A DNA stretch of 64,000 nt from Euphorbia lathyris (taxonomy: Eukaryota > Streptophyta > Magnoliopsida > Malpighiales > Euphorbiaceae). Below are positions 53,958 to 64,000 of this stretch, in pieces. A model generated the notes under the pieces. It was not told where the DNA came from and did no database searches. It saw only the letters and a list, made by a program, of their open reading frames with translations. The number at the start of each line of letters is the position of its first letter. The stretch's first letter is position 1. Made by a program: the position numbers and the translations under genes. The stretch covers positions 19,294,001-19,358,000 of the forward strand of contig NC_088913.1 of assembly GCF_963576675.1 (NCBI RefSeq), read 5' to 3'.

Positions 53958-54607
53958 TGTTTGGCTCTTTCGTGGGAAATTGCGGGTGTGCGAGATAATT
54001 ATAGTATTATCAAACTATGGAGTGAAATTGAGTGCGCTTGCTAACTTCTAATTATCAAAACGATTGTAAGGAATAAAGAGACCGTAAAATTCCTAAGATT
54101 CGATTATCAAAACGATATCGACCTTACAGAAAATGGTTGAACAACAAATAAAATAAAAATGTACTGGAAGCTGGAATGAACTTTGCACTTGAAAATTAAA
54201 TCTAAGGAAACAATCGAGAATTGTAAAAATGCTGAAGTCTAGAGATAATTTGCTAGAGTTTTGGGTAGTTGTTGTTGAGTTGATTGATCGGGGTTTTTCC
54301 ATCGTGATTTCTTCCTTTAATAGACGTTGGAGATAACTTTCTACTTCTTTCCACTAATCCACGTTCTCCACCACATTGAGTAACCGCTCCACTTTGAGTT
54401 CCACGATGAAATTGATTTTCACGCTTTCTATTTTTCCTGCTTTTCAATTGGCTCAAAAATACACGTTAAAATATTAATTGGCTCTTGGTTCCCCTAAGTT
54501 TACTTCAAGTTTCCCCTGATGTCCACTTCAGAAAAATATACTTAGATGTGGCCAATTAATAAATTAAATATATATAAAAACCAAAAAATTAAATTATGGT
54601 GTAAACA
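53958..54607 (-). repeat. 5' LTR of the Tat element
   Basis: TGTTTGGCTCTTTCGTG to TTATGGTGTAAACA, 650 bp, paired with 25940-26589; followed by GTTTG (54608-54612). Confidence 0.95.
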
Positions 54608-54612
54608 GTTTG
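54608..54612. other. Target site duplication (right) of the Tat element: GTTTG
   Basis: Matches 25935-25939. Confidence 0.93.
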
Positions 54613-55588
54613 ACATAATTTAAAATTATGACTTTGATATAGTTGTAAATAGTTTTTCAAAAGTGAATTTCTGTATAAATTTCCCTAAAAAAATTGTGAG
54701 GTTAATTAATAGATCAAAAATCTTTGGTTTAGTATTTCGAAAATGTTAATTAATTAAGCGGCCTGAAATCTTAGATTTCTTTCTCTTTCGGTATTTGAAT
54801 GGGCTATGGGAGATTACGTTGGGCCAAGTTTGGGCTTTTGTAGGCCCAAGAGGAAGTTGGACATGGCTTTCATAAAAGTGGGGTTTGTTGTTTTTTATTT
54901 GGATGAAAGGCCCAATCTCTTTTACTTTCTAGGTAAAAAAATCATAATTAGTTATAAAAATTAAAATTAAACCGTACTATTTCTATATATCAAATATATT
55001 TTTATACTCACAATTTATAAAGTTTTCTCTTAATAAAAGAGTAAATGTGATGTCTCTACCCTTCAATTTTACTATTCGTTAAGTTTTCTCTTAACGTAAT
55101 TTTAAGAAAAAACTTGGATTATCTAAATGTAATTTAAAGTTCGGTGTGATTGTTTGTCATACAAATTACGGTTTGATTTGATTCTCTCTATTTTGAAGTT
55201 TGGTTCACCCATATACATAATAGATATTAGATATACCAACTTATACAACAAATTGAACTATTGAATATAAAAATTCAATATTATGTGCAATATTAATTAT
55301 AGTTGAAATGGCATCTCTTTCTAACCTCACTTCTTCATAAAAGCTAAGGAAAATGACAATATGACTAATTAAGCATTTCATTCATTCATATGGAGTACAC
55401 AAGTCAACAAATATTTGTATAGGTATCCATTATAAATTATTTTATCATAAAATAATGATTATGGAAAAAGAATATAGTGACATACATGAATGCTTATCCA
55501 ATAATTAATTAATTATTATTTTATAATAAATTCCACACATGAATTTGAAGTTGATGTAACATCCCTTTTAGATAGTTATGTGGGTATA
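54613..55588. other. AT-rich intergenic DNA, no gene seen
   Basis: About 980 bp without coding similarity. Continues the sequence at 25461-25934 if the Tat insertion is removed. Confidence 0.6.
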
Positions 55589-55590
55589 TA

Positions 55591-55850
55591 CACTACAACA
55601 AAAATTGACTATAGAGGCAATTTTTTTTTCGGTTCACCGCCTCTACAAGGTTTATGGGTGGTTTTACCGATCGCTCCAAATTTATCGTCAAAGAAGATCG
55701 GAGCTACAAATTAGTAACAAAATCATTACCGACGGGTAGAGTAAAAACCAACGACACATTTGTAAGGGCGGTTTATACCATCCTTACACTTGTTTTTGGA
55801 ATATCTCTTTTGACTTTAGGGACGGTTAAAACTGCCCCTGTATGATTTAT
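55591..55850 (+). mobile_element. CACTA-like transposon end (one terminus, putative)
   Basis: CACTACAACAAAAATTGAC at 55591 resembles the terminal CACTA(CAAGAAAA) motif, followed by subterminal repeat-like sequence alternating GAGGCRR and CCGCCTC/GGCGGTTT-type units (TAGAGGCAATT, CACCGCCTCTACAAGG, AGGGCGGTTTATACC, GGGACGGTTAAAACTGCC). No matching inverted end (TTTTTGTTGTAGTG) or transposase was found in the window. The 63-codon open frame here is not supported as a gene. Confidence 0.5.
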
Positions 55851-55859
55851 GCATTGTTT

Positions 55860-56960
55860 ATTATATATACTACTTTTTATATTCCAATTTGCTACTTATA
55901 ATAATTATTGATTAATTAATCAAATTTAAATGAACAAATCAATTTAAAAAGAACATATAATATCAAAAAAAAAAAAAAACAAAAAATTAACTTTTGATAT
56001 ATTACGAAATTCAATACATGATTCTAAAATTAAAAAAGAAACTAAAATTTAATGGAATATGTAATTTCAGTATCACTAGTTTGATATTACAACACTAATG
56101 CAATTTAATATTAAAATAAAACAATAACATAAGATTTCCTCTTGTTTCTAAATCGTCGGTGCCCCATCCATACTGATTGGAAACCTCAAACTCTTCAATA
56201 AATTCATCTTAAAAAGTACTGATTCAAAAGAGATTAGCATAATAAGAAAAGGTTCGTAACTATTAATTACATAAACTCCACAAAGAATCAGTTCCCTTCT
56301 CCCCTCTTCTTTGTTCATAACCAATTTGATCCCACCAAACCGAAACTCCCCTTTATCATGCACGCATCGTTGGTCACATCTGCATCACCTATTTTGCTTC
56401 ATATTATATAGGAAACACTCTGAATATCCTTTGATGAATTAATATCCTCATCATAATTTCTAGTAATAATAGATACTATTTGGTCATATATATATTCAAT
56501 AATTTGTTATCGAATTTTCCATTATGATCTTCAAACACATTGGTTTTGGACCTCTCAAATGTCGACTCATCAACCATATTTAAACGGTCTCGACCAGTAT
56601 AGTTCGGGACCACAACACAACCACTTTCTCACCAAAAAAAAATGTCTTTGTTTTAGAGTAATAATATACTATATGACAACACATTAAGTATATTGAAGTT
56701 CCCCCATAATTATCCAAAAAAAAAAAACAAAAAAATAATGCAAGTAAATAAACAACTAAAGCATTGACAATTAATATAATACACACAAACCCATTGCTTA
56801 TCGTGCTAGCTAATCTTAATCTTAATAAAAACTCCTAAAATTGCACAGCCAGCGCACATCTCTAAAGACTTTTCCCCATTTTAAGTTAGGTTCCCTTAAT
56901 TTTAATTCCACTTGGTTTTCCACATGTTGCTTCCAAGAAATTAAAATAAATAATTTTAAG
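55860..56960. other. Intergenic region upstream of the host gene
   Basis: AT-rich. The last 350 bp (about 56620-56975) recur, diverged, at about 63660-64000, so they are the duplicated upstream region of the gene at 57038. No other gene is seen; a minus-strand 71-codon frame at 56148-56363 has no recognisable similarity. Confidence 0.55.
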
Positions 56961-56974
56961 TCAAACTTTGTGTA

Positions 56975-56983
56975 ATATAAATA
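56975..56983 (+). promoter_or_regulatory. Probable TATA box of the host gene
   Basis: ATATAAATA in TGTAATATAAATACATCCCC, about 55 bases before the ATG at 57038; spacing fits a short leader of about 25-30 bases. Confidence 0.65.
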
Positions 56984-57037
56984 CATCCCCCAACTAGGAC
57001 AACAACTAACACACAATTTTCCTACATTCAATACAAA

Positions 57038-57472
57038 ATGAGAATCACAGGAAGCAAGCAAAAGCAAAGCAAGTTCATTCAAATCACAAAAGTACCTATT
57101 AAAATTCTATGCAAGGCCAGAGATGTTTATGTTAAGGGTATGCTCAGTTTCTCCGGTGATGTTAAGGCGGGCTATGGAAGCGCGGGCATAGGCGGGGGTG
57201 TTGCTCGGTTGCCGAAGAGTTTTAGTGTTAATTCTTCAATGGAAGTCGATGAGGAGGAGTTGAGGCGATTCATGTCTAAGAAGGAAAGTGAAATAGGATC
57301 TTGTATGGAACAGGATGGGAGTGGAATGAAAAGAAGTTATATTGTTGGGGTAGGACAAATTGGAAAAATTGATGAGGATAAAGCTTGTTCTTTTAGGGCA
57401 GATTTTGATGTTAATAATATGTATCTTAGAAGCAAAAGTCGTGCAGTTAGGCGAAAAATTGTTTATCATTAG
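57038..57472 (+). CDS. Small plant-specific protein of unknown function (KARD...YVK / IDEDKAC family)
   Basis: 144 residues, single exon, first ATG after the probable TATA box. Basic N-terminus (about residues 1-26), then KARDVYVKGM (26-35), a Gly-rich stretch KAGYGSAGIGGG (43-54), ARLPKSFSV (56-64), an acidic segment (69-78), and VGQIGKIDEDKACSF (105-119), ending in a basic SKSRAVRRK. Small plant proteins of this build, with KARDxYVxxM near the start and a GRIDEDxPCxF-like motif near the end, form a family of unknown function. No signal peptide or membrane segment. The frame is intact and the context is clean, so this is the best candidate for a living host gene in the window. Its upstream region is duplicated at the right end. 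Confidence 0.8.
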   Translation: MRITGSKQKQSKFIQITKVPIKILCKARDVYVKGMLSFSGDVKAGYGSAGIGGGVARLPKSFSVNSSMEVDEEELRRFMSKKESEIGSCMEQDGSGMKRSYIVGVGQIGKIDEDKACSFRADFDVNNMYLRSKSRAVRRKIVYH

Positions 57473-57859
57473 TTATTTTCGATAATTGTATGTAATTTTT
57501 AGGAGTATGTGGTTTTTATCTGAACAATCATAGAATATGATTGGTGTTAAAAAAAGTGTACAAATAATATTAATTAATTAATTAGATGTATTGCTTTACT
57601 GGTATTCTAGAATTTTATTATATGTATACAATTAAGACTATCCAATTGTTATTCAAAAAAAAAAAGACTATCCAATTTTACAGGAAGAACTGTCGTCGCA
57701 AATGTGATAGGAGCAATTTTGTCGTAAATGCGACTGGAGAACTGTAGTTGCGATAAAAATGGAGGAAATTGGAAAGGATTGGTTCAACGAGAAATCATTC
57801 AACTAACCAATTGCTTACTTGAATAATGTGTATGTAAAATGAAAAACGAAGGAGATGGA

Positions 57860-58090
57860 AATGGATTTTCCTTGCGTGCTTTCATCCATGTAGTTTTGAA
57901 CAATTCTGAGACAATTTTTGAGTTTCTTCTGCTCCGATTCCAAACATTTTTTTAATCTTCCATAAAAAAAACCGGGATAAAGAAGGCGTTGTAGCGTTGC
58001 TTTGGTGGCGGTATCGAAGGCAAGAGCAAACGGATTTTCAAGCAAATCAGGAGACAAAGTTTGAGAGTCTGAGGAAGAAGATGAATTGAA
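57860..58090 (-). pseudogene. Cytochrome P450 (CYP86-like) fragment
   Basis: Minus strand: SDSQTLSPDLLENPFALAFD and TATKATLQRLLYPGF, then after a one-base shift in a T-run a WKIKKMFGIGAE-like piece, and after another shift KKLKNCLRIVQNYMDE. This resembles the mid-region of plant fatty-acid hydroxylase P450s (CYP86 group: ...FAxAFDxATxATLxR...). No heme-binding end or other exon is nearby, and it is frameshifted twice: a fragment, not a gene. Confidence 0.65.
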
Positions 58091-58099
58091 ATATAGGTA

Positions 58100-58726
58100 T
58101 TTTTATCCAAGATGAAATTGTTTAAATCTGTAAGATGAAAGGGAAGTGTATCAAATATGTTAATGGACCCCTCAAATGGGCTAGATTAGTAATTAGCCCT
58201 TAAAAAACAGAATTATCATTTTCCTCGGAAAAAATTAAACCACAAATTTTTTTTTTTACAAATACCAGTAAAAACATATAGATTTTTTTTAGACTTTACT
58301 TAACATTAAATATTATTGATTGTACTTTATACCCTCAACTAATGAATATACAATGTTTAATTTAATCTTATATTTAATAAATTTTAGACTATACTAAATA
58401 AGAGTACATTAATTTTTCAAAGAAAGAAAATAAGGGTACATTGAGAAAGTGATGGTTAAATGATAATTATCTCTAACAATCAGCTAACCATATAGCACTT
58501 AAGTGCTGAACAATTGCCATGGTAAATGAAATTTCCGAAATATTTTAGAGTTCTGAGGCTTAATATATCAATAATCCTTTTTAACTTGGTTCAAAAAAAT
58601 CAATTGACCTTTTAAATTTATAGAGTATCTTGTTAGCTCATTGAAATTGCTTAAAACGATGTGTTAGTTATATATATTTCAATTTGTCCAAATTCTTTTT
58701 TTTTTCTATCACGTAGAGTTAAAGGG
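58100..58726. other. AT-rich intergenic DNA, no gene seen
   Basis: No coding similarity; several A and T runs. Confidence 0.6.
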
Positions 58727-59192
58727 TGATATCACACAAATATAACTTTGTCACGTGAAACCACAAAAGTCCGAACTTACTCTCAAAAAATAGAACATGT
58801 AGCATCTGCTAGTCTAAAGTACAACAAAACGACTGCGTACTAGAGATGTGACTCGGGAAGCCCCGCTAGACACAATCAAAGATTCAGTCCTTACCACTAT
58901 CATACCCGACTTCGGAAATCTCAGGCCAAGTGGCCTTGAGAAATACCAGGTTTCGAGCTCACATCCTCTTATCAATAGAAGACACGTGGCCCACCATGCT
59001 TGAGTTAAACAAATTCATTCATTTTTACATTAAGCTTATATTACATCTTTAGTTTATTGATTGTGATGATCCTCCAGTCTTCTCCGCGAACTGACTTAGG
59101 CATCGAGCATGTTCATCGTACAAACAAACCCCTTTTGACAATGGTTATGTGCAGTTGCAGGTTGACACGTACACTTTCATGATTCAACCACA
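58727..59192 (+). repeat. Left direct repeat (possible 5' LTR), 466 bp
   Basis: Shares with 61929-62546 the segments ACTCGGGAAGCCCCGCTAG, ACCCGACTTCGGAAATCTC, GACACGTGGCCCACCAT and GTGCAGTTGCAGGTTGACAC, with many substitutions between them. Confidence 0.65.
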
Positions 59193-59582
59193 TCATATTG
59201 GTGCGATAAGCGTGGAGTGATACAACGATGTCTCATTTAAGCAGTTCTATCGAAATTCATTCCACTCTTACATTCCCCACGATGGAGATAAAGAACCACC
59301 GAAGAAGAAGCACGATGAACCCATCGGGTTAACGACGACCCAATCCTGGAAATGATGGAAGAAAGAGAAGTCCTAAAGCCCTAGTAGCAAAGGCTATTGG
59401 GCGTAATCTCATAGCGCATGGTAGGAAACTTTGATTAGATCTCTTCAAAAGCCAAAAGCTCCACCTAAGGATCCAACATGGCTTAGGAAAAAACACAAAT
59501 ATTCCCTTCAAAATCCTCAAATCAGTGCTCATAAATTGCATCCTTAAACCAACACATAGGACATAAATACTTAACATATTCC

Positions 59583-61378
59583 TGAAGGAAAATAGGCAAA
59601 CATTTGGCAGCGGAAATATAAATTTTTTACCTATTTCCTTTAACCAAGATCCGTTAAACGTTATTTCATATAAAGAGGGATAGAAGGAAATACCTTTTGA
59701 AGTTCTATCTACTGTTGCAATCGAAGTGCCCACAACTCTTACTCCGAGTTCAAGAGCACAAAACAAAATCACAATTCAAACAAAGATTAGAACTCAACCG
59801 TATAATAGCAACCAAAGCAGATTGCCTCTAATTAATCAACAAAAGATCAATGAATAAAAGAAAAAGATGAAAATCGATTGATCGGAAGCAAGCGGTGAAC
59901 GATGATCCATTACAGTAGGGGGTCGAAATTCACTCTCTCTGGGATAGCTAGGCCGGCCGAAATTTACAATGGGGGGGGGTATATATAGCCTCTTCTATCT
60001 AAACCCTAGTTAGATAGAATTAGGTTACTGAATAAGAATTTAATTCGGAATAAAATTCTTATTGTTATTATCTATAATTATATTTAAATATAAAGATAAT
60101 AATAACTTATTGATAGGATAATAATAGAAGCAATTTAATCTCATAAAACCTCCTAACTTATTTATCCTATAATTAATTTAATTCATAATCATAATCTAAT
60201 TATAATTGTTTAAATTAAATCAATTCCTTTGTGTATTTAATACACAAATTCGCCCCCCTACACTATTGGGCCTTAGTGGACTCAGTTTGGCTTCCGTCAA
60301 TTAATTAACATCTGTTTCTCTTTTGGGTTCCAAGTCTTATGTGTGACCCATTAGGTTCTTATTGCTTCTAGCCGTATACAACTATTAAATTAATTTTCTC
60401 ATAATTATATTTAATCTTTGTATAACGGAATGAGTACGCGAACTATGATTGGCAGATCTGAAACATTCCCACGGAGCTATAAGAAGACAGGTTGATTCTG
60501 TCGTTGACCTTTCCGTATTAGTTGCAGTATAATTCGATCCTTCATCAACTACATCATTGAACAGAATCTTATGACTATGGGCAATGTCAAGTCACATATA
60601 GCGAGACGTTCATTTTATTTGTACAGGCCGAGTTAACTCCAATTAGATAGGTAAAGTGAAATCTGCATTTCAAGTCTTAAGCTATCACATTGCAAGGATT
60701 TAGAGTTAAGTCTTCCACAAGCGATCCTTGGACGTATCTCCCATTTATTAGGAGTGACAAATGCTCAATCCAATGTATAACTATCCTGCAATTACTTCAT
60801 GTAATACCCAACATCTACCGTACACACCTCAGAGTCATCCCTGTTATGGATCGTGTTACAATAGGATCAAAGCATCACATTCGATAATCCATAATCACTA
60901 ATTAACATTCATTTGAGTCTTAGGATTACTTATACTTATTAATACCAATGAGATGAACAGGTGACAAGGATAAATCTACCCATCCTGTTATCTCAAGTCG
61001 GGTCCCCAATCCTAATGAACCCCTTTCATTGGATCCATGTAACTGTCCAGATATCTGCATATCTGAAGCTTGTGAGATCGGCTCTCTGTCTCGATAGAAA
61101 ACATTGTTACATGCAAGTCTTCACTTGACTTGGGGTGAATTTAAGTTTATTAGTTTATTATAATGTTTCGTCTCACCTCATGCTTGTATGAACACTTTAT
61201 AATCACTTTAAATAAACTTAGGGATTTCCTTTTATTAGACTTATTTAGTTCTTTAAAGGAGGTTGCCTTTATACAGTTATGAAACCATATCTCATTAAAA
61301 CAAATGACATAAAGAACAATTCATTTACATTAGGTTTATATCCTGGAACAATTGTCTATAGGACACTAAACCCCAACA
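59583..61378 (-). repeat. Solo LTR (1796 bp) of a copia- or gypsy-type element
   Basis: Minus strand from TGTTGGGGTTTAGTGTCC to TTTTCCTTCA, flanked by ATTCC on both sides (59578-59582 and 61379-61383). No second LTR, primer site or interior is present, so it arose by LTR-LTR recombination. Minus-strand TATA box GCTATATATACC near 59981-59992 supports the orientation. Short open frames within it are not genes. Confidence 0.85.
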
Positions 61379-61928
61379 ATTCCCTCGAAGACGCAAATAA
61401 AGGAAGGAAAGCACACCCATCATCAATATCCCTAAGACCGAAATAAGAAGCCAAAAGTTTCCCCTCGGGAAAACCTCTAGTCACCAGAAAGACAAAACAA
61501 AAGATAAGGCAAATGCATCCAACATCTTTCCGCTTTTTATTCTATTCAGAGGGGAAAAAATCGACATATGACATCACTACCAGACATGCAATGATTAAGA
61601 AGCACTAAAAGCCCTGGCACGCCTCCTCAAAAAATAGAAAAAAAACAACACTTGGCAATATGGAAGGGAACCGTCATCATTCATCAACCAAAAAGACGCT
61701 CATGAACATAGAGAAAAAAGCCCCGATAGTTGCATTTATGAGTGTTGGACGAAGTGAAAATCAACGGTAGAAAGCCTACATAAACTTCTTATCAATCCCC
61801 CATGTTCCAAAAAGTTACCAAAATACAAATTCCCCTCCATAAGCTTATCAGGAAATGACAAGTACAACGCTTTCCCTAAGTCAATGGTTTCTCATCCTAA
61901 AGAGCGATAAATTAGACTGGGGGACATC

Positions 61929-62546
61929 TGATATCAAGAAAATATAATTTCTCCATGTGGAACCGCAAAAGCTTGGACCTACTATCGAAAAATAGAATAT
62001 GTAGCGTATTTTCGTCTAAAATAAAACAAAAAAAAGAGTGCATACTAGAAGTTTGACTCGGGAAACCCCACTAGGCACATCCAAAGATACAATTGTTGCC
62101 ACTATCACACCCGACCTCAGAAATCTCGGGGCAAGTGGCAAATATTAGGCCCTGATATCTGGGCTCACTCCCTTCTATCAACAGGAGACCCGTGACCCAC
62201 CATACACCATAATATGTTCCCATCTTCTACATCACAATCAGTAAACTAAAGCTGCAATGCAAGCTTAATATAGAAATGAATGAATCTGTTTACCTCTGCT
62301 TGAACTTTCCCGTCTTCTACATCACAAACATTAGTATAAATAGAGTAAGTCCAACTAGATGTAAATAGATTCATTCATTTCTATATTAAGCTTGCATTGC
62401 AGCCTTAGTTTACTGATTGTGACCATCCTCTAGTCTTCTCTATGAACTGACTTAACATCAAAGCGGGTTCACCATACAAACGACTCCCTTTAACACTGTT
62501 TCTGTGCAGTTGCAGGTTGACACATCAACTATCATATTTAACCACA
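61929..62546 (+). repeat. Right direct repeat (possible 3' LTR), 618 bp, with internal foldback
   Basis: Longer than its partner because of about 150 extra bases at about 62213-62370, including one arm of a long inverted repeat (62232-62293 with 62361-62422). Confidence 0.65.
62232..62422. repeat. Inverted repeat with 62 bp arms
   Basis: Arm 1 62232-62293 and arm 2 62361-62422 are reverse complements with two mismatches, separated by 67 bases. Arm 2 is the ancestral sequence, as it is collinear with 59006-59065 of the left repeat; arm 1 is the inverted copy. A near-identical CTTCTACATCACAA occurs at 62224 and 62313. Confidence 0.9.
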
Positions 62547-62551
62547 TTAAG

Positions 62552-63650
62552 AGGTTAATCATGTTACATTAAATAAGTTCAGGATGCTAACTAGACACAC
62601 TGTCGTAAAAGTGTGCAAGGAGTCTTTTAGTACATGGTATCAAAATTATATACTGTCTCAAAATTTAATGTGTTTGGTTGAATATAGATATTAGATTAAA
62701 TTGAAAAGGAATTATATAATATATAATAGAACTTATTTTTTTATCATTCGATTATATTGAGTGCACATGTCATTTAGGCGTTTAATGATTTAAAATTGAC
62801 ATCCTTTCAATCTATTACTCTTTCTTTATATTTTCTTAATACAAAATTATATTAAGAGGGGATGCTTGTTTCAGCTCTTCAGATCAACTTTTATCGTTTC
62901 ACCCAGTAGAAAATATAGTATTCGATTAGATCGATAAAACAATAACGTTTAGCTTTTGTTTCTATAAATGGTAACATTTTGGAACTTCTTACAAAAAAAA
63001 CTCATTTTTGGAGTTTGTTATAAAAATTTGTTGGTATTTATTTGATTTTGATAAAATTATCATTCTTATTTTCATAAAGCATGCTTATTATTTAATGTTA
63101 TTAATATCTTTATAATATTATTGTGGAAAGAAAAAGGATTTGTCCTGTTTCATAAATTATTGTATCTAGTTATTTAACTAATTTTAATAATTTGCGTATT
63201 ATATTTTTTATTTTTAATATTTTATTTATTAATTACTTTAAAACATGCTCATATTCTGAGAGATAATAAGAAAAACTATTTTTGGAGCTTGACTATCAAT
63301 TTAAAATTTTAGTTCAATTAGTTTCGTGACACATTAAACATTTTACATACACTAAGAATAATAGTTTATTTTTTAAAAAAAATAGTTTATCACAATTTTA
63401 TTAAATACTAATAATGAATTTAGTGCCATGCATACTTCCAAAACGTTTTTAGTGTCCGTTTGTTTCCATTTTTCGGAACCGCTCTTTATATTTTAATACT
63501 AAATAGGAGATAGAAAGTGTTTGGTAAAATTTCGAAACAGCAACAACAACAAAAAACAAACAGAAACAAGTGAAACATATACGACCCAATCAAATCGAGA
63601 GACAACATTGGTTGGATAAACATAAAAAAACACCCAATCCAAGTCTAGTG
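62552..63650. other. AT-rich intergenic DNA, no gene seen
   Basis: Over 1 kb with no coding similarity on either strand. Confidence 0.6.
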
Positions 63651-63659
63651 TGAGTAGAA

Positions 63660-64000
63660 GTCTAATATTCTATCACTCACCATAAACAAAGTCTTTGCTT
63701 TAGAGTGATAATATAATACACGTTAACAATATAATTATCCAATTAAAACAAAAACAATACAATTAATATACAAACAAACCCATTTCACATCTTAAGGGTT
63801 GACATTATTGCTCTCTTAATTAAAACTCCAAAATAAAATTGAACAGCAACCGCACAATTCTGAAGACTTTTCACAATTTTAAGTTAGGTTCCCCTAAATT
63901 TAATTCCACTTGGTTTTCCACATGTTCTTTCTTGTATTAATATTTAATATATACTAATTAAATATGGATAATGTTGCTTCCAAGAAACTAAAATAAATCA
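63660..64000 (+). promoter_or_regulatory. Second copy of the host gene's upstream region (paralog expected just outside the window)
   Basis: Collinear with about 56620-56965: GTCTTTGCTTTAGAGTGATAA / GTCTTTGTTTTAGAGTAATAA, ATAATTATCCAA, GAAGACTTTTC and TTTTAAGTTAGGTTCCC, then TCCACTTGGTTTTCCACATG, and GTTGCTTCCAAGAAACTAAA at the very end. The copy has about 45 extra AT-rich bases (about 63930-63973). The window stops about 20 bases before the position of the TATA box in the first copy. Confidence 0.75.

Larger units (their letters stand above)
25940..54607 (-). mobile_element. Tat-lineage Ty3/gypsy retrotransposon (-), carrying an antisense PMD gene and two nested insertions
   Basis: LTRs at 25940-26589 and 53958-54607 (650 bp each), GTTTG duplication on both sides. 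On the minus strand: gag (53925 leftwards), protease, RT, RNase H, archaeal-type RNase H, integrase (to about 31150), then a 4.5 kb 3' region with a plus-strand gene, a polypurine tract and the 3' LTR. The second RNase H between the first one and integrase is the mark of the Tat branch. Taking out the two insertions (5860 and 10313 bp plus duplications) leaves about 12.5 kb. Coding is broken by many stops. The LTRs differ at about seventeen positions by eye, about 2.6%. Confidence 0.92.
58727..62546 (+). mobile_element. Putative non-autonomous LTR element, containing a solo LTR
   Basis: Two diverged direct repeats begin TGATATCA (58727 and 61929) and end AACCACA (59192 and 62546). The second is preceded by AGACTGGGGGACATC, a good polypurine tract. 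Without the solo LTR the interior is about 0.94 kb and has no recognisable gene. No matching target duplication (AAGGG versus TTAAG) and no clear primer site were found, so the element reading is a working one; a diverged segmental duplication is the alternative. Confidence 0.5.

Noticed and set aside
55654..55845. 63-codon frame with a hydrophobic C-terminus
   Set aside because: Overlaps CACTA-like subterminal repeats; composition explained by the repeats.
59329..59772. 147-codon minus-strand frame
   Set aside because: It spans the boundary of the solo LTR at 59583, so it is a chance fusion of unrelated sequences.
60690..60887. 65-codon plus-strand frame
   Set aside because: Lies within the solo LTR and is antisense to it; no similarity.

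Overview
This is a plant nuclear window, most likely from a eudicot, although the species cannot be read from the sequence. It is AT-rich and dominated by LTR retrotransposons of several plant-specific lineages: Tat-type and Athila-type Ty3/gypsy, and Sirevirus-type and Ale-like Ty1/copia. These are inserted into one another, and only about 9 kb at the right end looks like ordinary gene-bearing DNA. The only host gene I can support as intact is a small plant-specific protein at 57038-57472. Nothing prokaryotic, organellar or CRISPR-like is present.

Layout, left to right. 1-6221 is the 3' half of a Tat-like Ty3/gypsy element on the plus strand: integrase end, a 3' untranslated region built of five successive tandem arrays, and a roughly 3 kb 3' LTR with a GC-rich U3. 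6222-8060 is older DNA with a decayed Ty3/gypsy gag. 8061-25455 is an Ale-like copia element on the minus strand (LTRs about 320 bp, target duplication ATCCA), split in its reverse transcriptase by a plus-strand Sirevirus at 9570-21309 (LTRs about 1.45 kb, duplication AGGTT). 25940-54607 is a minus-strand Tat element (LTRs 650 bp, duplication GTTTG). It is split twice: by a non-autonomous Athila-like element at 33725-39584 (duplication TGATC) and by a second Sirevirus on the minus strand at 42548-52860 (duplication GTCTG). 54613-64000 holds a CACTA-like end, the host gene, a P450 pseudogene fragment, a probable non-autonomous LTR element (58727-62546) with a solo LTR inside it (59583-61378, duplication ATTCC), and at the right edge a second copy of the host gene's upstream region.

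All five complete elements have matching 5 bp target duplications and a recognisable primer binding site and polypurine tract. LTR differences counted by eye agree with the nesting order: Ale about 3%, Tat about 2.6%, Sirevirus (+) about 2%, Athila-like about 1.4%, Sirevirus (-) under 1%. The Sirevirus (-) copy has an uninterrupted 1042-residue pol but is probably dead: its 5' LTR has lost an 18 bp block containing the TATA box, and a 23 bp tandem duplication shifts gag out of frame.

The most interesting passenger lies in the Tat element between integrase and the 3' LTR: a plus-strand (antisense to the element) gene with introns that resembles plant mobile domain (PMD) proteins, at 28163-30995, now a pseudogene. 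The Sirevirus copies carry a third ORF with a plant-transposon-associated domain rather than anything that looks like an envelope.
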